The notes under the pieces are model-generated. The model was not told the DNA's origin, searched no databases, and saw only the letters and a list, made by a program, of their open reading frames with translations. The position numbers and the translations under genes were made by a program. From positions 1 to 64,000 of the forward strand of contig JBKBKC010000001.1 of NCBI GenBank assembly GCA_046294265.1: a stretch of DNA of 64,000 bases, written 5' to 3'. This DNA comes from JBKBKC01 sp046294265 (GTDB lineage Bacteria; Pseudomonadota; Alphaproteobacteria; Rhodobacterales; Rhodobacteraceae). Positions 1 through 8,867 of this stretch are shown here, piece after piece (position 1 is the first letter of the stretch; every line of letters begins with the position of its first letter).

Positions 1-215
1 AGGGCGGACAGCGCGGCAGCTGCCGCATCCGAGGCGGGTTCGGCGGGCGCCGGGGCGGCAGCGCGCAGGGCGGACAGCGCGGCAGCTGCCGCATCCGGGG
101 CGGGTTCGGCAGGCGCCGGGGCGGCGGCGCGCAGGGCGGACAGCGCGGCAGCTGCCGCATCCGGGGCGGGTTCGGCAGGCGCCGGGGCGGCGGCGCGCAG
201 GGCGGACAGGGCCGC
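1..215 (-). repeat. 66-bp in-frame tandem repeats in the tail of tssB
   Basis: Copies with a period of exactly 66 bp begin at 1, 67 and 133, and a truncated copy starts at 199. Copies 2 and 3 are identical over the whole unit; copy 1 differs at a few bases. The period is 22 codons, so the reading frame is kept and the product is a low-complexity Ala/Pro/Leu/Arg tail. The array continues beyond position 1, so the copy number is a minimum. Confidence 0.97.
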
Positions 216-722
216 ATCCGTATCGGCCGATGCGGATGGACCCTCCCCCTGCGCCAGCGCGGCAAGCGCCGTCCGGTCCACCAGAAGCCCTTCGAGCAAC
301 GCCTCTGCCCCCGCCTTCCCATCCATGTAGGTCAGCAGGTTCGCAAGCTGCGTGCGTGCCTCGAACAGCACACGCAGCGGGGCGACCTTCGCGGCAATCG
401 CGGCGGGCGAAAAATCGTCCATCCGTTCGAACACCAGATCGACGGCAAGGTTCCCCTCTCCCGTCAGCGTGTTGGGCACCGAGAAAGCCGCGCGCGGGCG
501 CATCGCCTTCATCCGGGCATCGAAATTGTCAATGTCGATCTCCAGGAACGCCCGGTCGGCCACCGGTGGCAGGGCCACCTCCGGCCGACCGGCGAGATCT
601 GCCATCACCCCCATCACGAAGGGCAGTTGCACCTTCTTTTCCGCCCCATAAAGCTCGACCTCATAATCGATCTGCACACGCGGAGCCCGGTTGCGGGCAA
701 TGAACTTCTGGCTGCCGGACAT
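1..722 (-). CDS. tssB: TssB-type T6SS sheath small subunit with repeat tail (3' end outside window)
   Basis: Small subunit of the contractile sheath of the type VI secretion system, which assembles with TssC in the cytoplasm. Residues 1-145 align almost residue for residue with the other TssB at 11112-11624 (shared SQKFIARNR, VELYGAEKKVQLPFVMGVMADLAG, FLEIDIDNFD, PNTLTGEGN, LTYMDGKAGAE). After about residue 165 the protein becomes Ala/Pro-rich and is made of 22-residue units containing ALSALRAAAPAPAEPAP. These are encoded by 66-bp direct repeats that run to the window edge, so the true length is unknown. ATG at 722 follows a GAGAG ribosome site. It is the last visible gene of the operon, 97 bp after the lysine-rich gene. 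The family assignment is secure. Whether it works as a sheath subunit or has another role, given the tail, is inference. Confidence 0.93.
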   Translation of the reverse strand, partial: MSGSQKFIARNRAPRVQIDYEVELYGAEKKVQLPFVMGVMADLAGRPEVALPPVADRAFLEIDIDNFDARMKAMRPRAAFSVPNTLTGEGNLAVDLVFERMDDFSPAAIAAKVAPLRVLFEARTQLANLLTYMDGKAGAEALLEGLLVDRTALAALAQGEGPSASADTDAALSALRAAAPAPAEPAPDAAAAALSALRAAAPAPAEPAPDAAAAALSALRAAAPAPAEPASDAAAAALSA

Positions 723-819
723 GTCACACTCTCTCGCGTCCGGCACCAGGGGGCACCGCGGGAATGGCTGCCCCGAAGCGGAGGGGGCGAATGTTGGCGG
801 CGGTCACGATGTCGGTCCC

Positions 820-1770
820 TTACTTCAGCTTGTTTTCGATCTTCTTGAACTCCCGCTGGAGTTCCTCCACCAGCGTCTCCACGGTTTTCGCGTCACTGGC
901 GATGTTCGACAGGCCTTCAAGGTCTTCGCGCAGCTTCTTCACCTCATCCGGCTCCATGGTATTGGCCTTGAGGTTTTTTGCGGTCTTGTCGAAGATCTTT
1001 CCCAGTTCATCCGCGCTCTTGCCGAAATCCTCGAGCGGACCTTTCGCCTCATCCTTGCCCTTCAGGATAGACTTGGCAAAGTCGCTCAGGGCGGGATCAG
1101 GCTTGTCGTCACCCGCGATCTTCTTTGCGGTCTTGAGCAGATAGTCGATGGCGGCCGTCGCCTCCTTGCCGGACTTGTCGAAATCGCTCGCGATCTTGTC
1201 GATGGCACTCCGCGCCTTTTCAAAGGCCTTGGCCTTGCCACCGGGATCCTTGGTCAGCCTGCCCTCAAGCTCTTTCATGGCAGTGATAGCATCGGCACGT
1301 GGCGCCACGAAATCCTTCTTGAAATCCAGCTTGCCCAGCTTGCCGAGGGCCGCCTTGCCGTCCTTGAGCGCCTTGGCATTGTCGGCCTTGCCCGAAACGA
1401 TGTCCTCCAGCTTTTTCGACGCATTGCTGATGGCGTGGTCGGTCGCTTCGTCCAGATAACCGATCAGCAATTTGATCGCCTTCTTCTCGTCGTATTTCTT
1501 ATCCTTTTCCTTGTCTTTCGCGACCTCGCCCACGCGGGTCGCGAGAAGCTGAAAGGGGAAGCGCGCGGCCTGTTCGATCTCTTCGTCCAGCGACTTCTTG
1601 GTGTGCTTGCGCGGATCGACCTCGGCCTTTTCCGACCATTTCACTTTTTGCGCGAATTTCTTCTTCACGGCAGGCATGCTGTCGATCAGGGCCTTGCCGT
1701 CCTTCGCCAACTCCTTCATCGGGTCGAAATCAAGCTCGACCTTGATGTCCTTCTTGCCATCTTCTGCCAT
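820..1770 (-). CDS. Lysine-rich helical protein of unknown function in T6SS operon
   Basis: 316 residues and no family recognised. About one residue in five is lysine, Asp and Glu are abundant, I see no cysteine and only one tryptophan, and there is no signal peptide or membrane segment. It therefore looks like a soluble, mostly alpha-helical cytoplasmic protein. Several heptad-like stretches (for example around ELQREFKKIENKLK at the C-terminus) suggest coiled coil. ATG at 1770 has a good AGGGAG site seven bases upstream. It lies 11 bp after tssH and 97 bp before the repeat-tailed tssB, on the same strand, so it is almost certainly cotranscribed with the T6SS genes. A sheath-associated accessory, a chaperone or an effector are all possible; nothing in the sequence decides between them. 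Confidence 0.8.
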   Translation of the reverse strand: MAEDGKKDIKVELDFDPMKELAKDGKALIDSMPAVKKKFAQKVKWSEKAEVDPRKHTKKSLDEEIEQAARFPFQLLATRVGEVAKDKEKDKKYDEKKAIKLLIGYLDEATDHAISNASKKLEDIVSGKADNAKALKDGKAALGKLGKLDFKKDFVAPRADAITAMKELEGRLTKDPGGKAKAFEKARSAIDKIASDFDKSGKEATAAIDYLLKTAKKIAGDDKPDPALSDFAKSILKGKDEAKGPLEDFGKSADELGKIFDKTAKNLKANTMEPDEVKKLREDLEGLSNIASDAKTVETLVEELQREFKKIENKLK

Positions 1771-1781
1771 GGCTTTTCTCC

Positions 1782-4481
1782 CTAATCAAAGCTGTAGGTA
1801 AAATCGTTCTCCGTCACGTCGATGGCCACCTTGGTGACCGCCCCGCCGGACATCATCCGGCGCAGGAATTCGGCCGAGATGTCGGGCAACATGGTGTTCG
1901 TCACAATGGCGTCAATCATCCGGCCACCGGACTCAAGCTCCTGGCAGCGCGACACGATCGTGTCCACCACGGCCTGACTATACTCGAACGGCACGCCATG
2001 CGCAGCCGTCACGCGCTTCTTGATGCGGTTCAATTGCAGTTTCGTGATCTCGGCGATCATCGTGGGGCTGAGCGGATAATAGGGGATGACCACCAGTCGG
2101 CCCAGCAGCGCGGGGGGAAAAATCTTCAACAGCGGCTCGCGCAGCGCCTTGGCCAGGCCCTCGGGCTCGGGCATCAGGTCGGGGTCGGCGCACATGTCCA
2201 TGATCATCTCGGTGCCCGCGTTGGTCGTGAGCAGGATCAGGCAGTTGCGGAAATCGATCATCCGGCCTTCGCCATCCTCCATCTGGCCCTTGTCGAAGAC
2301 CTGAAAGAAGATCTCGTGCACATCGGGGTGGGCTTTTTCCACCTCGTCCAGCAGCACCACGGAATAGGGCTTCCTGCGCACCGCCTCGGTCAGCACGCCG
2401 CCCTCGCCATAGCCGACATAGCCGGGGGGCGCGCCTTTCAGGGACGACACCGTATGCGCCTCCTGGTATTCGCTCATGTTGATGGTGATGACGTTCTGCT
2501 CGCCACCATACAGAACCTCAGCCAGCGCCAGCGCGGTTTCGGTTTTGCCGACACCCGACGTGCCCGCCAGCATGAACACCCCGATGGGTTTCGACGGATT
2601 GTCCAGCCCCGCGCGGCTGGTCTGGATACGCTTTGCGATCATCTTCATCGCGTGGTCCTGGCCGATGACCCGCTTGGCGAGGTGCTCGTCCAGTTTCAGG
2701 ACAGTTTCAATTTCGTCCTTGAGCATCCTGCCCACGGGAATGCCCGTCCAGTCGCCCACCACCGTCGCCACCGCCTGCGCATCGACGATGGGAAGGATCA
2801 GGGGCGTTTCGCCCTGCATCGCCACCAGATCGGCGTTTCGCTGTTTCAGTTGCGCCATCAGCGCATCGCGGTCGGGCGGGGCCTCGCCACCTGCCGCGTC
2901 AAGGTCGGGCGCACCTTCCACCGGCTGGCCGCCCTCGCGCAGCTTGGCACGGATGTTGAGGATATCCTCCACCACGGCCTTTTCGGCCTCCCACCGTTCG
3001 GTCAGCCCTTCAAGGCGCTTTTCCTCGTCAGCCTTGATGCCGCTGATCGCGGTGCGGCGCGCGACAACGTCGTAGCCTGCCGTCTCGTCCCGGTCGATGA
3101 TCTCCAGCTCCGTTTCCAGCGCCGAAATGCGCTTGCGGCTGTCATCCACCTCGGGCGGGACGGCGTGCTGGCTGATGGCGACGCGGGCGCAGGCGGTGTC
3201 CAGCACGCTCACGGATTTGTCGGGCAATTGCCGCGCGGGGATGTAGCGCGCCGACAGATTCACCGCCGCCTCGATCCCCTCGTCCAGCACCTGCACCTTG
3301 TGGTGTTTCTCCAGCATCGAGGCGATGCCGCGCATCATCATGATGGCCTTTTCGGGGCTGGGCTCATCCACCACGACGGTCTGGAACCGGCGGGTCAGCG
3401 CGGGATCCTTTTCGATGTGCTTCTTGTATTCGGCCCACGTTGTCGCCCCCACCGTGCGCAACGTTCCGCGCGCGAGCGCCGGTTTCAAGAGGTTCGCGGC
3501 ATCCCCCGTGCCCGCCGCCCCGCCCGCGCCGATCAGGGTATGCGTCTCGTCGATGAACATGATGACGGGGGTGGTCGAGGCCTGCACCTCTTCGATCACC
3601 GATTTCAGACGGTTCTCGAACTCGCCCTTCATGCTGGCCCCGGCCTGCAAGAGGCCCACATCGAGGCTGAGGATGCGCGCGTCCTTCAGGGATGGCGGCA
3701 CGTCGCCCCGCGCGATGCGCATGGCGAAACCTTCGACCACCGCCGTCTTGCCCACGCCCGCCTCGCCCACCAGAATCGGGTTGTTCTGCCGCCGCCGCAT
3801 CAGCACATCCACCACCTGGCGGATTTCCTCGTCGCGGCCCATGATCGGGTCGATCTTGCCGTCGCGGGCCTGCTGCGTGAGGTCGGTGCAGAACTGCGCC
3901 AGCGCCTCTTCCTTGCCCATCTGGGCGGGCGCGATGGCGCCGGAATGCTCACCCGGGCTGACACCGCCGCCCGTGCGGCTGCCGTCCTGCGGGGCCAGCG
4001 CATCCTCGGGCGAACCCTCCACCACCTTGGGGAAGTTGTCGGCGAGGTCATCGGCCTTCACCAGCCGGAACTGCCCGGTGATGCCGTAGAGGATGCCCTG
4101 CAATTCCTTGGTCTTGAGCATCCCCAAAATGATGTGCCCCGTCCGCACCTGGTTCGACGAATACTTGAGCGACCCATAGACCCAGGCCCGCTCCACCGCG
4201 TTTTCCAGATGGCTGGACAGGTCCGAGATCGTGGAGGCCCCGCGCGGCAGCGAGTCCAGCGCGCGCGTCATGTCGGAGGCCATGCGCGACGGATCCATCT
4301 TGTAGTGCTGGATGATGCGGTGGATGTCGCTGTCCTGCAGCTGCAGGAGCTGGTGCATCCAGTGCACCAGCTCCACATAAGGGTTTCCGCGCAGCTTGCA
4401 AAAGACGGCGGCACTTTCGATGGCCTGATAGCCCAGACGGTTCAGCTTGCCGAACAGTGCCACGCGGCTGATTTCGCTCAT
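1782..4481 (-). CDS. tssH: T6SS ATPase ClpV (TssH)
   Basis: 899-residue AAA+ unfoldase of the Clp/Hsp100 class that disassembles contracted TssB/TssC sheaths so they can be reused. Order: N-terminal Clp repeat domain (1-150), first ATPase with Walker A GEAGVGKT (about 239-246) and Walker B FIDETH (about 309), a coiled middle domain rich in Glu/Arg (about 450-560), and second ATPase with GTSGVGKT (about 640). The ATPase is followed by SEYQEAHTVSSLKGAPPGYVGYG-type sequence split across the usual ClpB/ClpV sensor region. ATG at 4481 was chosen because the protein then starts MSEISRVALFGKLN, as ClpV proteins do; an upstream extension is possible on paper but lacks family character. It follows tssG by 50 bp. 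The length is normal for the family. Confidence 0.97.
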   Translation of the reverse strand: MSEISRVALFGKLNRLGYQAIESAAVFCKLRGNPYVELVHWMHQLLQLQDSDIHRIIQHYKMDPSRMASDMTRALDSLPRGASTISDLSSHLENAVERAWVYGSLKYSSNQVRTGHIILGMLKTKELQGILYGITGQFRLVKADDLADNFPKVVEGSPEDALAPQDGSRTGGGVSPGEHSGAIAPAQMGKEEALAQFCTDLTQQARDGKIDPIMGRDEEIRQVVDVLMRRRQNNPILVGEAGVGKTAVVEGFAMRIARGDVPPSLKDARILSLDVGLLQAGASMKGEFENRLKSVIEEVQASTTPVIMFIDETHTLIGAGGAAGTGDAANLLKPALARGTLRTVGATTWAEYKKHIEKDPALTRRFQTVVVDEPSPEKAIMMMRGIASMLEKHHKVQVLDEGIEAAVNLSARYIPARQLPDKSVSVLDTACARVAISQHAVPPEVDDSRKRISALETELEIIDRDETAGYDVVARRTAISGIKADEEKRLEGLTERWEAEKAVVEDILNIRAKLREGGQPVEGAPDLDAAGGEAPPDRDALMAQLKQRNADLVAMQGETPLILPIVDAQAVATVVGDWTGIPVGRMLKDEIETVLKLDEHLAKRVIGQDHAMKMIAKRIQTSRAGLDNPSKPIGVFMLAGTSGVGKTETALALAEVLYGGEQNVITINMSEYQEAHTVSSLKGAPPGYVGYGEGGVLTEAVRRKPYSVVLLDEVEKAHPDVHEIFFQVFDKGQMEDGEGRMIDFRNCLILLTTNAGTEMIMDMCADPDLMPEPEGLAKALREPLLKIFPPALLGRLVVIPYYPLSPTMIAEITKLQLNRIKKRVTAAHGVPFEYSQAVVDTIVSRCQELESGGRMIDAIVTNTMLPDISAEFLRRMMSGGAVTKVAIDVTENDFTYSFD

Positions 4482-4531
4482 GTCCCCGACCTTCCCTGTT
4501 TCGCCCCGGCCTGTTGCCGGTTGACGTGATG

Positions 4532-5605
4532 CTATGCCGCCTCGGACGCCCGCCGCCGTGCCAGGCTTTTCGGCACGAGATACAGGTCGTCCGCGTCCGT
4601 GTCCTTGGTTCTGGTGCCGATCCAGCTGGTCTGGCCCAGCGCGGTGGTGCCCCCCAGGCTCGACTGCGGCACCTCGTCCCGCGCGAGGATCAGGTTCATG
4701 TCCCAATCCAGCGTATCGCCAACATAATTACGCACGATCGCCTCCAGCCGGTCAAGCGAGGGCGACCCCGTGGCGACCAGCCGCCGGAAATCCGACAGGT
4801 TCATCGGCCCGATGCGCAGTCGGAACTTCGCCGCATGCGACCAGACCCGATTTCCGATGGAGGTGCCCTGACCGAGGCCCACCCGCGCGCCCATCTGCCA
4901 GCGGTCATCCGGCTCCAGCGTCAGCCATTGCCCCACGAACGGGATCAGCGTCACAGGCGACCGCACAAAGGCCGACAGGATCGATACCAGCCCCTCGGCA
5001 TGGCGCGGGGCCGGGGCCAGATGGGCCGCGAAATGCCGCTTGGCCATTTCGGGCATGGCATCGCGGAACCGCAGGCCATGGTCATAATGTCCTGAAAGGG
5101 CGGCCACCTTGTGCTCGAACGGGTCGGCGTCCATGCCGCGCACCCGCCGCCCGCGCAGCGACCGGTCGAAAGAGGGCGAGGGCTGGGCCGAGGCCCAGGC
5201 GCGATACAAGAGGCCCGCCATGCGGTGCGTCAGCATGTTGGAGAAGGCGACAAAGGTCTTGTCGCCGTGGTTGCGCACCCGCTCGCGCGCATATTCGGTC
5301 AGATGCAGCGGCAGCGGACCCATGGGGCCGAACAGACCAAAGAACCTGTTGACCATCCGGCCCGGCCTGTCGCCCCGCGGTTCGGTGATCGACTCGATGG
5401 TCGAAGGGGGAAAGGCCAGCTCGGCCTCCTGGTCGAAACGGAACGGGTCTTCGGCCGGACGCTTGCTTTCGCCCGCCCGGGGGCGGTCGGCGAATTGCGC
5501 CTCGATGATGCGTATTGCCAGAAAGATGTGGTGGGAATGAGGGTCCGCGAGCAGCCGCGCATAATGCGTCAGATGATCCGGCCCAGTCCCCTGTCCGGTT
5601 TCCAT
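4532..5605 (-). CDS. tssG: T6SS baseplate subunit TssG
   Basis: 357-residue member of the ImpH/VasB family. With TssF, TssE and TssK it forms the wedge of the T6SS baseplate at the inner membrane. The start contains the typical HHIFLAIRIIEA segment, and the middle has the conserved FFGLFGPMGPLPLHLTEYARER stretch seen in TssG proteins. ATG at 5605 lies inside the 3' end of tssF, an overlap of 37 bp, which suggests translational coupling of the two baseplate partners. No signal peptide or membrane helix. The length is ordinary. Confidence 0.95.
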   Translation of the reverse strand: METGQGTGPDHLTHYARLLADPHSHHIFLAIRIIEAQFADRPRAGESKRPAEDPFRFDQEAELAFPPSTIESITEPRGDRPGRMVNRFFGLFGPMGPLPLHLTEYARERVRNHGDKTFVAFSNMLTHRMAGLLYRAWASAQPSPSFDRSLRGRRVRGMDADPFEHKVAALSGHYDHGLRFRDAMPEMAKRHFAAHLAPAPRHAEGLVSILSAFVRSPVTLIPFVGQWLTLEPDDRWQMGARVGLGQGTSIGNRVWSHAAKFRLRIGPMNLSDFRRLVATGSPSLDRLEAIVRNYVGDTLDWDMNLILARDEVPQSSLGGTTALGQTSWIGTRTKDTDADDLYLVPKSLARRRASEAA

Positions 5606-7446
5606 CGCGCGATTTCCCCGCGTTGCTGGGTGAAAAGAACGGTTTCGGTAAAGCTGTTGATCGTGACATACCGCCGGAAGAATCGCTCCAGCACGGACCC
5701 GAGGAGATAGGCCGAGGTGCCCTCGAAAAAGCTGTCGTCGAAGGTCAGCCGGATCTCCAGCCCGCGAACGGCGGTGGACAGCAGGCCATCGCTCATCCGC
5801 CGCACGATGGGGCGGCTGTCCACCGCGACCATCCCTTCGATCTGCTTCTCGATGTCCTTCTTGCCCGCGGGCGCGTAGATGCCCACCAGTTCCCGCAAGG
5901 CCTGGATGCCGCCGCCCTGGTCGGTATCGACGATGGACAGGTAGTTCAGGCTGAGATGCGAAATCAGCCTCCAGGCCGTATCGCCCTGCCCCAGCGACGG
6001 GCGCGGCGCGGTGGGAGAGACGGGCGTGGAAATCTCGGTCACCGGGCCGCCATCCGGCAGATGGAACACGTTGGGCGCCCCGGTCGGCAGGAACATGGGC
6101 AGGTCGCGGTTGGTGCAGGTCGCCTGCACCGCGATCTGGCCGAGGTCGCCAGCGTAAGGCGCCTGCGTCGGATCGACCAGCGAGATGTATAGCTCCGACC
6201 CCAGATAGCTCGACCGCCCCTCGCCGCGCCTGCGCTCGCGGTCGGTCAGCTGCCGATAGCGGCGGAACTGGGTGAAATAGGCCGACCAGGTATCCCCCGC
6301 CGCCGTGAAATCATCGGAGGAGTAAAAGGGACGAAACGGCGTATCCGCTGCCCCGCCATCGGAAATGCCGGTCACCTCGTCCAGCATATAGACCTCAAAG
6401 TCATGCGGTGCGGTCCGGTCGGGAACGATGTGATGCTCGACATCCTTGCGCGTCACCAGCACGCGGTCACACCGCTTGCGAAACAGGTTCACGGCCGGGG
6501 TCGCAAAGAGGTGGAACGCCTCGGGCGTGACCGCCGGCGCGATGTCGGCACGCCCTTCCCGCAGCAGGATGTAGATGTCCACCTCCTGCCCTTCGGCCCG
6601 CTTGATCGCAGGCGACACGCCGACCAGATCGATGAAATGGAACCGCTGCGGCATCCCGAAGTATTCCTGCAGCAGCCGGTAACCGTCGAAGGACCGCTTT
6701 GGCGTGGGCAGCATTGCCTCGCTGCGGTCGTAACCGCGGGCCAATGCGGCGCCACCCTTGAGGTCCACCACCCAGTCGTTGCGCCGGTCCGTGGACCGGC
6801 CGGCAAGCCCGGTGACCTGCGTCGCAAGGAGCTCGTGCATCTGCCAGTTGCGGCCGCCGATCCCGGTCAGGAATAGTGTCAGCCGGTCCAGCGACAGCGC
6901 CGAGATCGGACCCTCGCCCATCATCTTCAACCGCAGGCGGATCCCGGCCCGCGCCTCGATGTCACGCGCCACGCCTGCCGCCACCAGCGCGCCCCGCCCG
7001 TCGATATACTCCGCTTCCGTGATCGCGATCGGCCACAGCGTCACGTCATGCGCGGTGCGGAACTGGCAGGCGGTCTGGTCGTCCTCACCGAGTGCTGCGC
7101 GCAGCGTTGTTCCCCGCGGCAGGTTGAAGCCGTCCTTGGCCACCGACGACATGTCGGGCGTAAAGGCCGCGATCATCATCGACGGGGTGGGGCACAGGTA
7201 ATGCGGATACACGATTTCCAGCAGATGCTGCGTGAAGGTGGGAAACTGCAGCTCCAGCTCCAGCTGGACGCGCGCCGACAGGAAGGCCACACCTTCCAGC
7301 AGCCGCTCCACATAGGGGTCGATGACCTCGGTGGCGGACATGCCAAGGCGCGCGGCGATCTTGGGATAGGCCTTGGCGAATTCGCCGCCCATGTCCCGCA
7401 GATAGGCAAGTTCGTCTTCGTAATGGCGCAGAAGGCGGGTATCCAT
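5569..7446 (-). CDS. tssF: T6SS baseplate subunit TssF
   Basis: 625 residues, ImpG/VasA family; partner of TssG in the baseplate wedge. The N-terminus (LLRHYEDELAYLRDMG, then FAKAYPKIAARLG and YVERLLEGVAFLSARVQ) is the family signature, and the segment FPTFTQHLLEIVYPHYLCP follows as expected. ATG at 7446 overlaps the tssE stop codon in the arrangement TGATG, so ribosomes finishing tssE can reinitiate directly. The frame is open further upstream, but that stretch is antisense-like and lacks family residues. It ends 37 bp inside tssG. Confidence 0.96.
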   Translation of the reverse strand: MDTRLLRHYEDELAYLRDMGGEFAKAYPKIAARLGMSATEVIDPYVERLLEGVAFLSARVQLELELQFPTFTQHLLEIVYPHYLCPTPSMMIAAFTPDMSSVAKDGFNLPRGTTLRAALGEDDQTACQFRTAHDVTLWPIAITEAEYIDGRGALVAAGVARDIEARAGIRLRLKMMGEGPISALSLDRLTLFLTGIGGRNWQMHELLATQVTGLAGRSTDRRNDWVVDLKGGAALARGYDRSEAMLPTPKRSFDGYRLLQEYFGMPQRFHFIDLVGVSPAIKRAEGQEVDIYILLREGRADIAPAVTPEAFHLFATPAVNLFRKRCDRVLVTRKDVEHHIVPDRTAPHDFEVYMLDEVTGISDGGAADTPFRPFYSSDDFTAAGDTWSAYFTQFRRYRQLTDRERRRGEGRSSYLGSELYISLVDPTQAPYAGDLGQIAVQATCTNRDLPMFLPTGAPNVFHLPDGGPVTEISTPVSPTAPRPSLGQGDTAWRLISHLSLNYLSIVDTDQGGGIQALRELVGIYAPAGKKDIEKQIEGMVAVDSRPIVRRMSDGLLSTAVRGLEIRLTFDDSFFEGTSAYLLGSVLERFFRRYVTINSFTETVLFTQQRGEIARWKPDRGLGRII

Positions 7447-7973
7447 CACACCCCCAGCGACCGCAGCGCCCCGGCCGTGCTTTGCTGTTCCAGCGTGAGC
7501 TCGCCGGTCGTGATGTCCACCTGGCTGCGCAGATACAGCTCTCGCGGCAGCGGGCGCGCCCACATCTCGCCCGCGATGTCGAAATTCACCAGCGTCTTGT
7601 TCCCCGCTTCCTCCTCGCGCACCACCACATGCAGCGTTCCCGCGATGATCCGCGGCTCGAACCGCTCGATCGCGCGCGCCATCGAGTCCTGGATCAGCTC
7701 CGTGCGCTCCTTGGTGGAATACTCGCCCGAAACCTCGGTGACGCCATAGGTCAGCACCGACCGTGCGACGTTGGGGTATTCGACGGGATCGAAAGAGCTC
7801 GAATTGTCGTAGGTATTCAACAGCCAGGCCAGATCGCGCTGGATGATCTCGCGCAGGCGGATCAGGTCGATCACGCGGCTGTCGCGGGTTTCCTTCAGGT
7901 CGCCGGGTGCGTCGTCGGTCAGACGGTCCAGAAGCGATGGCTGAAGCCGGTCTTTGAGTGCCTCGTCGGCCAT
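7446..7973 (-). CDS. tssE: T6SS baseplate subunit TssE (gp25-like)
   Basis: 175-residue GpW/gp25-like protein, the wedge component that primes sheath polymerisation. Family features are DSRVIDLIRLREIIQRDLAWLLNT near residues 30-55, the YPNVARSVLTYGV segment, and an acidic and Arg-containing C-terminal part ending in the strand VNFDIAGEMWARPLPRELYLRSQ. The start taken is ATG at 7973. A TTG codon directly before it is in frame but is less likely, because ATG 7973 overlaps the tagJ stop in the same TGATG arrangement used at the next junction. Cotranscribed and probably translationally coupled with both neighbours. Confidence 0.94.
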   Translation of the reverse strand: MADEALKDRLQPSLLDRLTDDAPGDLKETRDSRVIDLIRLREIIQRDLAWLLNTYDNSSSFDPVEYPNVARSVLTYGVTEVSGEYSTKERTELIQDSMARAIERFEPRIIAGTLHVVVREEEAGNKTLVNFDIAGEMWARPLPRELYLRSQVDITTGELTLEQQSTAGALRSLGV

Positions 7974-8776
7974 CAAGCGGCCTCATCGGGTGGCGTGACG
8001 ACCAGTTCGCGCAGGTCCATCACCGATGTATCCCCGGCATCCGTCGCCAGAAGCCGCTGCCCGAGCCCGACAAACGCCCCGCCGCCGCCATCGGTCCAGT
8101 CGGTCGCCCGCGCCAGCTTGTGCTCGGGCGTGCCGCGCTCGATGGTCCCGGCATATCGGGTGGGAAGCAGGGCCACGATGTCGCCCCCGTTCTTCAGGAC
8201 GATGTTGACCGGGGTCCAGACGCAATCGCGAAGGTCCCGCGGCTCTTCCGCCGTGATCTTGCCGATGGTGTTGAAGGGCATCCAGAAATACCGGCCGTTC
8301 ACCACCGCCTCGAGCACCGGGCCCAGCCGCATGTCGGCGTCCGCAATCCAGTCGAAGGGTTCGCCGTTCAACGTGCCGGTGACCGCCGGAGCCGCCTCAA
8401 AGGCGCGCTCGCGCAGGTTCGTCGCCTCGTCGATCTGCCCGGTCGCCAGCGACCGTGACGCCTCGACAAGGAGGGCCACCCATTCTTGGGGCTCGCCGAA
8501 CACCAGAGGATCCTTTTCCCCGGCAAAGACCTTTTCGCGATACACCTCGCAGATGATCGCCTCACGGTAGGCCTGCGCCATGGGCGTGGCCATGGAATCC
8601 AGCTCGGCCGACACCTTGAGCTGCGTGATCGCGCGCTTCCAGTCGCCCGTGACGCACAGAAGCTGGAACAGGAACACGCGCAGCTTGGCGTCCGCAGGCT
8701 TGGCGCGCACCTCGGCTTGCAGCGCGGCAAGGGCGGCGTCGATGTCGCCCGATTTCAACAGATCTTCGGCGCGCAT
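7973..8776 (-). CDS. tagJ: T6SS accessory protein TagJ/ImpE
   Basis: 267 residues of the ImpE superfamily (TagJ, HsiE1 in Pseudomonas). In characterised systems TagJ binds the N-terminal helix of TssB and is linked with ClpV recycling. The first 75 residues are TPR-like (LLKSGDIDAALAALQAEVRAKPADAKLRVFLFQLLCVTGDW). The C-terminal part holds the ImpE core with FDWIADADMRLGPVLEAVVNGRYFWMP and LLPTRYAGT. ATG at 8776; the stop overlaps the tssE start. Its presence puts this T6SS in the TagJ-containing class, which is notable because the operon also carries two TssB versions that could compete for it (inference). Confidence 0.93.
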   Translation of the reverse strand: MRAEDLLKSGDIDAALAALQAEVRAKPADAKLRVFLFQLLCVTGDWKRAITQLKVSAELDSMATPMAQAYREAIICEVYREKVFAGEKDPLVFGEPQEWVALLVEASRSLATGQIDEATNLRERAFEAAPAVTGTLNGEPFDWIADADMRLGPVLEAVVNGRYFWMPFNTIGKITAEEPRDLRDCVWTPVNIVLKNGGDIVALLPTRYAGTIERGTPEHKLARATDWTDGGGGAFVGLGQRLLATDAGDTSVMDLRELVVTPPDEAA

Positions 8777-8831
8777 GCGTTCCTGCCCCGTGGTTCGGAC
8801 GTATCGCCGGCGGGCGACCCGGTATCGTGGC

Positions 8832-8859
8832 GCGGCGCCCCCCCTGCAGGGGGCGCCGC
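8832..8859 (-). terminator. Strong hairpin directly after hcp
   Basis: Perfect 11-bp GC stem (8832-8842 with 8849-8859) and a 6-base loop. It starts eight bases after the hcp stop codon and precedes tagJ within the operon. There is no T-run on the minus strand, so it is more likely an attenuator or a 3' stabilising structure for hcp mRNA than a full terminator. Confidence 0.6.
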
Positions 8860-8867
8860 TCTGGCCG

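Noticed and set aside
1998..4529. 843-codon open frame on the plus strand opposite tssH
   Set aside because: It is antisense to a clear ClpV gene. The product is His/Arg/Gln-rich without any family motif, as expected of a high-GC shadow frame.
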